This document shows positions 7,238 to 16,522 of a stretch of 49,510 nt of DNA, one piece after another. Each line of letters opens with the position of its first letter. Positions within the stretch are counted from its first letter, which is position 1. Source of the stretch: Microvirga splendida (GTDB lineage: Bacteria > Pseudomonadota > Alphaproteobacteria > Rhizobiales > Beijerinckiaceae); contig NZ_JAELXT010000033.1 in the NCBI RefSeq assembly GCF_016427565.1, positions 1-49,510 of the forward strand. Reading direction: 5' to 3'. Below the pieces are notes generated by a model. It was not told the origin of the DNA and searched no databases. It saw only the letters and a list, made by a program, of their open reading frames with translations. The position numbers and the translations under genes are program-made.

Positions 7238-9364
7238 ATGCCTTCTTCCCGCACGTCCATGCAGCGATCCCGTCGCCTCCGTCACGCGCCAAAACTCAAC
7301 TCCGCCGACATGCCGTTGCAGCGCAAGCGCAAGGCCCTGCCCCCCGTTACCGATCCGGCTATGCGTCTTGCCATGGATCTGATCGTACGCGCCGTGCGCC
7401 AAGCCGGCGCGCACAACGTCCTGCGCGGCGGCAGCGGCGCAATCGCCCTCATCGTGAGGCATGCCCAGGATCTCACTCTCGTCAAGGAAGCCAGCGAGAT
7501 GCTCCTGCTGCGGGCGCGCAGGGAATGGAATGACCTCGATCTGATCATCGAGGACCGCAATGCGGATGCCGTGAGGATCATCTCCATTGAGGAGAAGCTG
7601 CGGTGGACGGATGCCGACGCTGCTGCGCTGCTGGCCAAGCACCGCCGCGTGCTGGTGTTGGCCACCGAGGACGCCGACATCCCGTCCTTCTTCCGCCAGG
7701 CGGCGGAGGCAGTGGTGCCGCTCGCGCCTTGCGACTCCCATGCCCTGCGCGGCATGCTGTATGCCTTCTTCGGGCAGGCCCCGGCCGCCCACGAGTTGCC
7801 TGACGTAAGCGGGCTGTCGATCACCGCGGTCACCGCAGCCTTGCGCACTCGCGCCAGCCTGTCCCGGGCGCTGGCTTCTTTAAGTCGCGTGGCGCAAGCC
7901 CCCGTGGCCCCCACCGAGTCCATGCGCGATGTCAGGACAGATCCGACCCTTGCCGAACTCGCCGGTCTCGGAGAGGTTGCCGAGTGGGGGCAGTCGCTCG
8001 TCGTCGACTGGCTGGCTTACCGGGCGAAGGAGATCACCTGGGCCGAGATGCCCAAGGGCGCGGTGATGCACGGCAACTCCGGAACCGGCAAGACCACCGC
8101 CGCGAAGGCGATCGCCAGATCCTGCAACGCGCCGATCTTCATCCACTCGCTCGCCCGCTGGCAGGCCATGGGTCATCTCGGGGATCTGTTGAAGGCCATG
8201 CGCAAGGCTTTCGACGAGGCCAAGCGGAACGCGCCCTGCATCCTGTTTCTCGACGAGATCGATAGCTTCGGCGACCGGTCGCAATTCATTGATGCCCGCA
8301 ACGAGCAGTATTGCCGCGAGGTGGTCAACGGCTTCCTCGAATGTCTCGACGGCGCCGACGGCCGCGAGGGTGTCGTGGTCATCGGGGCGACCAACTACCC
8401 CGACAAGATTGACCCCGCGATCCTGCGTCCGGGACGGTTGGAACGCCTGATCGCGATCCCGCTCCCCGATGCCACGGCCCGCGCCGCGATCCTACGTTTC
8501 CATCTCGCTGGGCTTCTCGAAGGCGCCGACCTGATGCCCCTGAGCCGGCGGCTGGAGGGCCTGTCCGGCGCCGATCTCGAGAAGATCGTGCGCGACGCTA
8601 GGCGCAAGGCACGCTTGGAGAAGCGGCCGGTAACCCTCGACGATCTGAATGCTTCGACGCCGCGGCTAATTGCGCTCTCGGAGGACGCCTATCACCGTAT
8701 CTGCCTGCACGAGGCGGCGCATGCGCTCGTCGGCTGCCTGGTCATGTCCGAGACGAGCAATCCGCCGCTGATGGCGCGGGTCGTCCGCGAGGCACCACCC
8801 GGCCTGCCCGCCGGCGAGACGATGTTCGGCCGCTCGGTGGCCGTGCCGCTCACCCGCGCGGCCTATCTCGGCGACATCGCGGCGCTGCTGGCCGGCATGG
8901 CGGCGGAGACTATGCTGTTGGGCGAGCATTGCGACGGCTCGGGCAGCCGCGTGGGCTCGGACCTGCACCATGCCACATTGCGGGCGCTGGCGCTGGAGGT
9001 CGCGGCCGGCATGGGCGCGTCGCTCGTCTATCGCGGCAGCATGCAGGACCGGGATTTCCTCGACCTGCTGAACGCGGACGCCGCATTGCGGGAGCGTGTG
9101 GACAAGATTCTCCACTTTTGCCGAGAAAAGGCCGAAACCCTGTTGTCGGGCCACCGCTCGGCGCTGCTCGAGCTGACGGAAGCGCTTGCGGACAAAGGTG
9201 AAATCCATTTTCGCGACATCGTCGCCATAGTTCAAGCGCACAGGCCCAACCCAATCCTCAACGCCGCCCCCGGGACGAACGCAGTCGACGGGTCCGGCCC
9301 GCGCCGCAAGCGCCCGAAAACTTCAGCAAAATCAGGCCCCGTGAAGGATTCGCCCGGCATCTGA
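7238..9364 (+). CDS. Soluble FtsH-like AAA+ zinc metalloprotease beside Tn7-like genes
   Basis: 708 residues. Residues 1-250 form an unrecognised N-terminal domain without transmembrane helices. The AAA+ domain has Walker A HGNSGTGKTT (278-287), Walker B ILFLDEID (335-342) and the second region of homology ATNYPDKIDPAILRPGRLER. A FtsH-type M41 peptidase domain follows, with H491-E-A-A-H495 and the third zinc ligand in V-G-S-D575-L. A basic tail ends the chain. All catalytic residues expected of an active protease are present. It differs from housekeeping FtsH by lacking both membrane helices. It lies 363 bases upstream of tnsA on the same strand. An unfoldase/protease role in transpososome handling, or a cargo role, is inference. 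Confidence 0.75.
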   Translation: MPSSRTSMQRSRRLRHAPKLNSADMPLQRKRKALPPVTDPAMRLAMDLIVRAVRQAGAHNVLRGGSGAIALIVRHAQDLTLVKEASEMLLLRARREWNDLDLIIEDRNADAVRIISIEEKLRWTDADAAALLAKHRRVLVLATEDADIPSFFRQAAEAVVPLAPCDSHALRGMLYAFFGQAPAAHELPDVSGLSITAVTAALRTRASLSRALASLSRVAQAPVAPTESMRDVRTDPTLAELAGLGEVAEWGQSLVVDWLAYRAKEITWAEMPKGAVMHGNSGTGKTTAAKAIARSCNAPIFIHSLARWQAMGHLGDLLKAMRKAFDEAKRNAPCILFLDEIDSFGDRSQFIDARNEQYCREVVNGFLECLDGADGREGVVVIGATNYPDKIDPAILRPGRLERLIAIPLPDATARAAILRFHLAGLLEGADLMPLSRRLEGLSGADLEKIVRDARRKARLEKRPVTLDDLNASTPRLIALSEDAYHRICLHEAAHALVGCLVMSETSNPPLMARVVREAPPGLPAGETMFGRSVAVPLTRAAYLGDIAALLAGMAAETMLLGEHCDGSGSRVGSDLHHATLRALALEVAAGMGASLVYRGSMQDRDFLDLLNADAALRERVDKILHFCREKAETLLSGHRSALLELTEALADKGEIHFRDIVAIVQAHRPNPILNAAPGTNAVDGSGPRRKRPKTSAKSGPVKDSPGI

Positions 9365-9727
9365 ACCCAGCATGGAACACTTCGTGATCGGCTCTGCCAA
9401 GGACTCATCCGCCGTTATTGACGCCATCCTTCGTGACCTGGCAAAGGCGGACGACTGTTTCAACGAGGCCCCTGATGATCCGTCCTGTTTCCGCCCACGC
9501 TGTCTCTGCCGCCGCGGTCTTTGCCGCGGTGACAGACGACTATGTGGAGTCGAAGCAGGCCATGCGCTCAGCCTCACCCCAGCGCCCAACATTGGCCTTC
9601 CCCGACCACGGCTGCGCTCTCCGCCGAATAGCGGCCTGACCTGACGCGGCCCATCAGCGGCCGCTCCTCGTCCCATCCCACTGCCATCGCTCCGGAGCGC
9701 CGCGCCGGAGCACAGGAGAGCTTTGCC
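9365..9727 (+). other. Gap between protease gene and tnsA
   Basis: No convincing gene. A 90-codon frame at 9372-9644 starts plausibly but turns into Arg/Leu/Pro-rich low-quality sequence. In Tn7 the right end lies just upstream of tnsA, so this is one of two places to look for the transposon end (the other is 7060-7237). I could not identify repeated transposase-binding sites by eye. Confidence 0.4.
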
Positions 9728-10504
9728 TTGTCCCTGCCCAATCCCCACCGCACGCCCGAGACCCCTGCCCACCTGCCCGACTGGACCAAGCCGCTGTCGC
9801 TGCGCTTCCAGCCGCCCGCGCCCGCCCCGAACGATCCCTTCCCCGACGCCTGGACGCCGCCGCAGGCGTCGGTCGCCTCGCGCAATCTGCCGCGCAACTT
9901 CAAGGGCTCCTTCCACGCCTTCATCCCTGATCCGGTGATCAACCGTGTCGTCACCGGCGAAAGCGGCCTCGAGGGCGGCTTCTACCTGCTGCTGCGCACC
10001 GACCCGCGCATCGCCTGGATCTGGGACCAGCCACCGCCGGTCGAATACGTCGACGAGGACGGCGTCGTGCACGAGCACACCTTCGACTACCTCGCCGTCC
10101 TGCACGACGGGCGCCGCATCGCCTTCGCGGTCAAGCCCGCCATCAAGGTGGCAAGCACCGGGATTGAGCGCGTGCTCGAACTGATCCGCGCGCAGCTCGA
10201 TCCAAACTTCGCCACCAGCGTGGTGCTGCGCACGGAGGCCCACATCACGGCCGACCGCGTCCACAACGCCCGCATGATCCTCGACGCCTGCCAGCGCCGC
10301 GATGAGGCCCACCTCGCCCGGGTGCTGGGCCTGCTCGAGGGCGTCACCGGCGCGGTGCGCATTGCCGATCTCGTCGAGGCGAGCGGGCTCGAGGGCCATG
10401 CCCTGCCGGCCATCGCCTGCCTGATCGGCGACGGCCTGCTCACGCTGGCCCGTCCTGGCCGCATCGGCATGGACGCCTCCGTCATCCCCGTCCGCGCTCA
10501 CTGA
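9728..10504 (+). CDS. tnsA: TnsA-like endonuclease of Tn7-like transposon
   Basis: 258 residues from a TTG codon preceded by an AGGAG sequence 9 bases upstream. PD-(D/E)XK nuclease residues can be placed: E82 in G-L-E-G-G-F, D120 in T-F-D-Y-L-A, and V135-K136 in A-F-A-V-K-P. The spacing agrees with the E-D-K triad of TnsA. The segment R-I-A-W-I-W-D-Q-P after E82 is the usual TnsA strand ending in Q-P. The C-terminal 80 residues look like a winged-helix region, as in TnsA. TnsA cuts the 5' ends of the element while TnsB cuts the 3' ends. It is first in the tnsA-tnsB-tnsC-tniQ run. Confidence 0.8.
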   Translation: MSLPNPHRTPETPAHLPDWTKPLSLRFQPPAPAPNDPFPDAWTPPQASVASRNLPRNFKGSFHAFIPDPVINRVVTGESGLEGGFYLLLRTDPRIAWIWDQPPPVEYVDEDGVVHEHTFDYLAVLHDGRRIAFAVKPAIKVASTGIERVLELIRAQLDPNFATSVVLRTEAHITADRVHNARMILDACQRRDEAHLARVLGLLEGVTGAVRIADLVEASGLEGHALPAIACLIGDGLLTLARPGRIGMDASVIPVRAH

Positions 10505-10547
10505 TCGTCTCAACCACCCATCCGATCCATCCCGCACGAGGTTTTTC

Positions 10548-12776
10548 ATGTCCGCTGCCCTGAAGCTCACGAAGTCCCAAACCGCTCCGCTGCCGGAATC
10601 CACCCGCACGGACGTGATGGCGCTGTTTCCCGATGACCGCATCCTGCTCGACGGCACCCCGCACCGCTGTCTCGACATTCGCCCGCATAAGGTCCTGCTC
10701 CAGAGCATGGACGGGGCCGGCCTGCACCAGACCTTCACCCACGCCCAGCTCTGGGGCCTGCTCGAGGCCGACCGCCTCGAGGTCGAGCGCAACTACTTCG
10801 CCCGCAACCGGGCCAACCTGCGCCTGATCCATGGCGCCCGCACCGTCTTCGACCTGCCGGAGGATGAGCGGGCAGTGGTGTTCACCCGCCAGCAGTTCAT
10901 CCTGCGCCTGATCGAAAAGCGCGCTCAAGGCCTCGCCCCGAGCCTCGCCGACGACAAGCTGCCCGAGGTTCTGGAGACCATCGACAAGGAACTGACGAAG
11001 GAAGCGCGCGAGCGCTGGAAGCACGAGAAGACGTATTACAAGAACAGCTCCGGCCCTGGTTCGGGCAAGCCGGAGCGGCCCGAGCTGCCCGAGCCGTGGC
11101 AGGTGCGCCGCTGGCTCAAGCGCTGGCAGGAGACGGACGGTGACGTCTCGTGCCTGATGGACGCCACCCACCGCCGCGGCTACCGCACCGACCGCCTCGA
11201 TGCGAAGGTGCGCGAGATCCTCAACGCGGTGGTCAAGGGCTATGCGAGCAACCTGCGTCCCTCGGCCCCGAAGCTGTTGATCGAGATCGAACGGCAGATC
11301 AACGCCGAGAACGACGCCCGCGCCGCCCGCGGCTAGGGCGAGACCGAGCTCACGGTGCCCAACCTGCGCACCATCTACCGGGCGATTGCCAAGCTCGATC
11401 CCTTCAAGGTTATGGCGGCGCGCAAGGGCGCGGCTTACGCCAACCATCATTTCTACGTCGTGCATAAGGGCGTCACCGCCACGCGCCTGCTCGAACGCGT
11501 CGAGATGGACGAGTGGGAGGTGCCGCTCATCACCGTGCTTGCCGGCACCAAGCTGTGGAAGACGTTTACGGACAAGCAGCGCGAGGAACTCAAGACCTGC
11601 CGCTGCTGGATCACGGCGGCGATCGACTGCGCCTCCCGCGTGATCCTCGCCCTGCACATGTCGATCCACGCGCCGTCCCGCGACAGCAGTTCGGCGGCCC
11701 TGCGGATGATGATGTCCGACAAGTCGGCGCTGGCGCTCTCCGCCGGCTGCCGCATGCCGTGGCCCTACCGCGGCAAACCGTCCCTGATCGTCACCGACCA
11801 GGGCACGGCGTTCGGTTCCGCCTTCTGCGAGCTGCTGATGCAGCTCGGCATCCCGTTCGAGCAGGCGCCCGGCGGACATCCCGAATTGCGCGGCACCATC
11901 GAGCGCCTGTTCGACACCCTGGAGGGAATCACCCTCGCGGACCTGAGCGGGCGCACCTTCGCCAATCCGGTCGACCGCGCCGACTATGACCCGGGGGCCA
12001 ACGCCTGCGTCACCGCCGACGAGCTGTTGCAGTGCGCGGTGCTGGCGGTGACCGACATCTACCACCGGCGGCCGCATGCGGGGCTGAAGGGCGAGTCCCC
12101 AATGGCGGCCTGGGATCGCCTGTCGCGGGAATGGGCGGTGGCGCCCGAGCCGGGCCCGCGCCGCCTGCGCGAGGTCTTCGGCCGCGTGGTCAAGCGAAAG
12201 ATCGGCAAGGAGGGCGTGCGGTTCCTCGGCCTGCGCTTCCAGTCGATCGAGCTTCAGCGCCTGCGCCGCCTCGTGCGGCAGCAGAAGGTCCAGATCAAGG
12301 TCGATGCCCAGGACCTCGGCGCGATCTCGGTCAAGGTGCCGGGCGAGCGCTGGATCGCGGTGCCGTGCGTGGAGAGCTTCGCACGGGGGCTGATCCTCGC
12401 TGATTGGATCGCCACTGGTGAGCGCCTGCGCCAGCGCTTCGCCACCCAAGCGAAACTGGCCCGTCCGATCGTGCTCGAGGCGGTGGCGGCGATCCGCGCC
12501 ATCGGCGACGCGGCCCGCGCCCGCTGCGGCATTGCCCCGCCGGAAGCCACGGACACCGAGCTCAACCGCTACGAGCGCGACCTGTTCCGCACCTTCAGCA
12601 TCCGCGAGAGCGCCGCGGTCGCCGCCAGCTACGACGACCTGCTTGGGCTGAGCGATGACGGGGACGAGACCGCCGGCACGCCGGACGAGGACACCGACGC
12701 CGACATTCTCGGCGATGAGGCGCCGGCCTCCCCCTACGGCCCCGCCGGCAACTGGACTGTGGAGCACGACAAGTGA
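10548..12776 (+). pseudogene. tnsB: TnsB-like DDE transposase, interrupted by an in-frame amber codon
   Basis: One reading frame of 743 codons broken only by TAG at 11334-11336. The first part (262 residues) carries the N-terminal domains and HTH-like DNA-binding regions. The second part carries the integrase catalytic core: D321 in E-M-D-E-W, D417 in V-T-D-Q-G, E452 in G-T-I-E-R. D417 and E452 are exactly 35 apart. A Mu-type C-terminal domain and an acidic tail end the chain. The stop falls in the linker just before the catalytic domain. A GTG at 11355 could restart the catalytic half, but without a good ribosome-binding site. Either the transposase is a recent pseudogene, is made as two proteins, or the codon is read through. 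Everything else in the frame looks intact. Confidence 0.75.
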
Positions 12777-12814
12777 GCCACTCCCCCCTTCATCCCCCGC
12801 AAGGAGACGCGAGC

Positions 12815-14185
12815 ATGCCCCCAACCCAGAGGAGCCCTCCCATGACCGACATGACCATCACGCCGCCGCGCCCGCGCAAGGATGCCGGACCGCCCGATGA
12901 CGCCGCCCTCGCATCCCTCGCCGGGTGGACGCCTGCCCCTTCCCAACCGGGAGACCTGACCATGACGACCTCTTCCACCGGAGACCTGCCCATGATTGCC
13001 CCCGCCACCCCGCATCAGGAGACCGAGACCACCATGACGAACCACACCAGCACCGCTTCCGACAACATCGTGCCGCTGCGCGAGGGCGACGCTCTCGCCC
13101 ACACCCTGGCGGCCCCCACCAGCCTGCCCGAGCCCGTGCTCGACTTGACCGTCGGCGCTGGCCTGTCTGGCGCCGCCCATATCCTGCGTGACATGGGCCA
13201 CGAGCGCATCATCGCCCGCATCGAGCGGCTCAACGCCGGCTTCATCCGCACGGGCATGTACGAGGTGCTGAAAGACGAGGTCGCCCGCCTCAAGGACCTG
13301 CACGGGCTGAATGTGTCCGGCCGCCGCGTCGAGGGCCGCGCCCTCGTCGTGGTCGGCGACAGCGGCGCCGGCAAGTCGGCGGCGATCGCCCGCCTGATCG
13401 CCTCCCAGCCCGAGCTCCAGCCGCGCAATCTGGCCGTCGGTCCCGTGGTGCCGATCGTCTCGATCACGGCGCCGTCGCCGTTCACCCCGCGGGCGCTCGC
13501 CATGGAGGTGATGAACCAGGGCCTCGGCTACGGCATGGTGCGCGACATCCGCGAGAACGTGGCCTATTCCCGCCTGCGCGAGCAGCTTCGCGTGCGCCAG
13601 GTGCGCATCCTGCACATCGACGAGATGCAGCATGCGCTCAGCGCCAACAACGCGCACGAAATGCAGAAGCTGTCCGACACCCTCAAGAACCTGATGCAGC
13701 ATGCCGAGAACCCGGTATCGCTGATCCTCTCGGGCCTGCCGTCGCTGGTCGACTTCGTCAAGACCGACATCCAGCTTCAGCGCCGCTGCCGCTTCGTGCG
13801 CTTCGCGCCCCTGTCGTTTCCCGAGGATGTCGAGGGCCTGCGCCTGATCGTGAAGACGGTGAGCCAGGGGCTGGCCGACCTGACGCCAGTCGATCTCCTG
13901 GCCGACGAATTCCTGGCGCGCCTGTGTCGGGCCGCGGGCGGTCAGTTCGGGCTGGTGATCCAGATCTGCCGCGCGGCCGCCGAGGAGGCGATCCGCACGG
14001 GCTCGGACGACCTCAACCCGAAGCACTTCGCCGCGGCTTATGCCGCCGGCACGGGCTGCGCGCCGGACGAGAACCTGTTCACGGTGCGCGACTGGGAGTT
14101 CGTGTCCTCCGGCTTCGTTCCCACCGCGGCTCCGGCGGAACCGCAAGGTCCGGCCACGTCCCGCCGCAAGGGAGGCCGCGCATGA
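12815..14185 (+). CDS. tnsC: TnsC/TniB-like AAA+ transposition regulator
   Basis: 456 residues from the ATG at 12815, which follows AAGGAG at good spacing. The frame is also open from a GTG at 12773 that overlaps the tnsB stop (GTGA). The first 90 residues are low-complexity Pro/Thr-rich. The AAA+ ATPase part has Walker A GDSGAGKS (about residue 180), Walker B ILHIDEMQH (about 264) and the sensor-like ILSGLPSL segment, as in TniB/TnsC. TnsC filaments on target DNA link target choice by TniQ to the TnsA/TnsB transposase. The stop overlaps the tniQ start by 4 bases (ATGA), so the two are translationally coupled. Confidence 0.82.
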   Translation: MPPTQRSPPMTDMTITPPRPRKDAGPPDDAALASLAGWTPAPSQPGDLTMTTSSTGDLPMIAPATPHQETETTMTNHTSTASDNIVPLREGDALAHTLAAPTSLPEPVLDLTVGAGLSGAAHILRDMGHERIIARIERLNAGFIRTGMYEVLKDEVARLKDLHGLNVSGRRVEGRALVVVGDSGAGKSAAIARLIASQPELQPRNLAVGPVVPIVSITAPSPFTPRALAMEVMNQGLGYGMVRDIRENVAYSRLREQLRVRQVRILHIDEMQHALSANNAHEMQKLSDTLKNLMQHAENPVSLILSGLPSLVDFVKTDIQLQRRCRFVRFAPLSFPEDVEGLRLIVKTVSQGLADLTPVDLLADEFLARLCRAAGGQFGLVIQICRAAAEEAIRTGSDDLNPKHFAAAYAAGTGCAPDENLFTVRDWEFVSSGFVPTAAPAEPQGPATSRRKGGRA

Positions 14186-16065
14186 GTGCTCACATGTCTC
14201 TCCCCAAGCGCCTGCGCTACACCGTCGATCTCGGTCTGGGCGAAACTGCGCTCAGCCACGCATCGCGCACAGGCGCCCTGTACGGGCTCGATCTCGGCAC
14301 CTTCTGTGCCGACCTGCGTGCCAGCGCCGTGAGCCTGGCCCACGGCGAGGAGGCGGCGCTTGCCCGCCTCGCTGCCACCGCTGGCGCCAATCTCGAGTCC
14401 CTGCGTCGCTTCGCGCTCAAACGTGAGCAGCCGCAGGGCGAGGCGCAGGTGTTCAGCCTCAACGGTCAGGGCTTAAGGCCCATGAGCCTGTGCCGCTCCC
14501 GGGTGCGGGTGTGCCTGGCCTGTCTCGCCGAGGATCTCGACAGCAGCGGGGCCCCCGACCGCCTGCGTCCCTATGGGCGCGCGGCCTGGATGCTGGCCTC
14601 CGTCCGTGCCTGTGCCCGGCACGGATTTACACTCACGTGCCTGCCGGCTCCCGACGAACGGCCGGGCGTGCCGGACTTCGCGGCCGTCGTGCAGGCGAAC
14701 TGGGCCACGATCACGGCGGGGCGGATCAAGGGCGAGGAGCTGCCGGCCTCGCCCTTCGAAGCGTACCTGCTCGCGCGCATCTGGGGCGATGCGCCTCCTG
14801 TTCCGATGCTCGACGGCTTGCCCTGGTATGCCGTTGCCCGGGCCTGCGAGATGATGGGCGCCGTGTCCCTGCATGGCCCGCGGGTGCGCCGCAGCCGCCT
14901 CAGCGAGAGGCAGTGGCGCGAGGCCGGAGACGAAGGCTACCGCATCGCAGTGGCCGGGGACGAGGCCTTCACAGACCTCCTGACCCGTCTGCATACCCAG
15001 GTGCGGGCGGTCGAGGACGGCAAGCCCCGGCGCAAGGTCGGCCGCTTCTACGAGTGGCTCTCGAGCGAGGAAAAGGATCCCGCCTATGCGCCCATCCGGG
15101 ATAGGATCGCCTCTCACCTGATCGCCACGACGGCGGTCGGCCCCGGCGACGAGATCTTCGGCAAGCCCGTCACCGCGCGGCGCATGCACTCGGTCCATAC
15201 CCTGTCACAGGAGACGGGCGAGCATCCGAAGCGCCTGCGCAAGCTGCTCCTGCGCCAAGGCCTGATCGACGAGGACAGCCGTGATCTGTCCGACGACCAG
15301 GTGGTGTTCCCAGTGGGGGCTACCGCGAGCCTGGCGCTCGAGGTCACGGGGGCGCTGAGCCTCAAGCGGGCCGGCCATTACCTGAACGCACCGCGCGTGC
15401 AGATGACGCTGCTGCATGAGGCCGGCCTCATCCGGCCGCTCGCCGGCAAAGGCTCGGACCTGCGCCCGGTCTTTGCCCGCGCCGAGCTCGACGGCTTCCT
15501 CGCCCGCCTGCTCGGCGATGCCGAGCCGGTCACCGTTCCCATGGAGGGGATGGCCACCGTTCCCATGGAGGGGATGGCCACCATTCCCGAGGCCGCCAAG
15601 CGCGCGAACTGCTCGGCGCAGGAGATCGTCGCGGCGATCCTGGAGCGTTCGCTCGGCTTCATTGGCCAGAGGACGGGCACGCGCGGCTACCTGTCGGTGC
15701 TCGTCAACGTGGAGGAGGTCCGGGCGGCGGTGCGCCGTCCGGATCACGGCAGTCTCTCGCTGCGCGATGTCGAGCGGCGTCTCGGCGTTCACACCTCCGC
15801 GGTCCAGGGCCTGATCGCCGGCGGTCATCTCGCAAGCGAGGTTGCCGTCAATCCGGTCAACCGCTGTCCCCAGACGGTGGTGACCGAAGTGGAGATGACG
15901 CGCTTCGAGAGTGAGACCGTCACTCTGTCCCGGCTTGCCCGGGAGCGGCATCAGTCACGCGAGGCGTTGCGGCGGATGCTGGCCGCGCGCGGCATAAAGC
16001 CCGCCATCGTGATAGAAGCCGCGAAACGAACGCTGCTGTTCCGGCGCGACGCCGTTCCCACATGA
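14182..16065 (+). CDS. tniQ: TniQ/TnsD-like target-selection protein
   Basis: 627 residues from the ATG at 14182. The N-terminal TniQ pattern is visible: an E-T-A-L-S-H-A-S segment near residue 20 and a C-R-S-R-V-R-V-C-x-x-C zinc-knuckle-like cluster near residue 106-116, then R-P-Y-G-R-A-A-W and C-A-R-H-G. The long C-terminal half contains several helix-turn-helix-like regions, as expected for the DNA-binding part of TnsD-type proteins. A 24-base tandem duplication at 15532-15579 adds T-V-P-M-E-G-M-A twice. It is the last gene of the run and is followed by a terminator. The target site it recognises cannot be told from this window. Confidence 0.8.
   Translation: MSAHMSLPKRLRYTVDLGLGETALSHASRTGALYGLDLGTFCADLRASAVSLAHGEEAALARLAATAGANLESLRRFALKREQPQGEAQVFSLNGQGLRPMSLCRSRVRVCLACLAEDLDSSGAPDRLRPYGRAAWMLASVRACARHGFTLTCLPAPDERPGVPDFAAVVQANWATITAGRIKGEELPASPFEAYLLARIWGDAPPVPMLDGLPWYAVARACEMMGAVSLHGPRVRRSRLSERQWREAGDEGYRIAVAGDEAFTDLLTRLHTQVRAVEDGKPRRKVGRFYEWLSSEEKDPAYAPIRDRIASHLIATTAVGPGDEIFGKPVTARRMHSVHTLSQETGEHPKRLRKLLLRQGLIDEDSRDLSDDQVVFPVGATASLALEVTGALSLKRAGHYLNAPRVQMTLLHEAGLIRPLAGKGSDLRPVFARAELDGFLARLLGDAEPVTVPMEGMATVPMEGMATIPEAAKRANCSAQEIVAAILERSLGFIGQRTGTRGYLSVLVNVEEVRAAVRRPDHGSLSLRDVERRLGVHTSAVQGLIAGGHLASEVAVNPVNRCPQTVVTEVEMTRFESETVTLSRLARERHQSREALRRMLAARGIKPAIVIEAAKRTLLFRRDAVPT
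15532..15579 (+). repeat. 24-bp tandem duplication inside tniQ
   Basis: Two perfect 24-base units (15532-15555 and 15556-15579) encode two copies of T-V-P-M-E-G-M-A in frame, followed by a partial third unit (T-I-P). It sits in a linker between C-terminal domains, so the reading frame is kept. Confidence 0.9.
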
Positions 16066-16093
16066 CGTAAACGCAGTCACGCCCGGTCAGGCG

Positions 16094-16124
16094 AAACCCC
16101 CGAGGAATTCCTCGGGGGTTTTTT
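16094..16124 (+). terminator. Intrinsic terminator of the transposition operon
   Basis: A perfect GC-rich stem (CCCCCGAGG pairing with CCTCGGGGG) around an AATT loop is followed by six T residues. It lies 29 bases after the tniQ stop and closes the tns run. Confidence 0.92.
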
Positions 16125-16468
16125 GTTGGCTGAAAGAGCTGGAGCCTGGTGCCCATCCGAGGCGGAAATCAATGACGTGCTGGTGAGTCAAGACGGAGAG
16201 GTAATGCGTCAGGACCCGGAATCTGCCCCCAGAAAATAAGAGTTTGAGCCGATCCTGGTGAAACTTAATGAGTCAATCTACATCGCTCCTCAAGTTGGAA
16301 AAGTTACACCTCAGCATCGCATGGACGTGCGTCTCCGCATGGCTAAGCTCAAGTTTCGCCTTGAGACTTGACCTTCATGATCACAAGCAACGTCAGTTCT
16401 GAAGCGCATCTCAGCGGCATGCACGACGAGACGCCCTCTAAAGATGCATTTTGAAGTGGATAACGTAA

Positions 16469-16486
16469 CTATAATGTCAATTATAG
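16469..16486. promoter_or_regulatory. Inverted repeat over a TATAAT box, candidate operator
   Basis: Perfect 7-bp dyad CTATAAT-gtca-ATTATAG. Its left arm contains a perfect -10 hexamer (TATAAT, 16470-16475), and it ends 36 bases before the nuclease ATG. No good -35 box at 17 bases is seen (TTGAAG is only 13 away), so the promoter may need an activator or be weak. A dyad covering the -10 suggests repression. Confidence 0.5.
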
Positions 16487-16522
16487 GATTTGAATCAAGT
16501 ACGAACAGGATAGCCTGTCCAC

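Larger units (their letters stand above)
16066..16522. other. Intergenic stretch after tniQ
   Basis: Contains the tniQ terminator (16094-16124) and the promoter region of the nuclease gene. Base composition shifts here from GC-rich to AT-rich. No gene longer than about 40 codons is convincing. A short frame ending at a TAA near 16240 encodes an acidic peptide and may be a remnant of former coding sequence. A transposon boundary could lie here, but no end repeats were recognised. Confidence 0.4.

Noticed and set aside
9372..9644. 90-codon frame between the protease gene and tnsA
   Set aside because: Only the first 30 residues look protein-like; the rest is Arg/Pro/Leu-rich and matches no family.
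10482..14146. Long left-reading open frames opposite tnsB and tnsC
   Set aside because: They are typical shadows of GC-rich genes and show no family features; the right-reading frames carry catalytic motifs.
7238..16124. CRISPR-associated transposon
   Set aside because: Tn7-like genes are present, but no Cascade, Cas12k or CRISPR array is seen. TniQ is long and TnsD-like.
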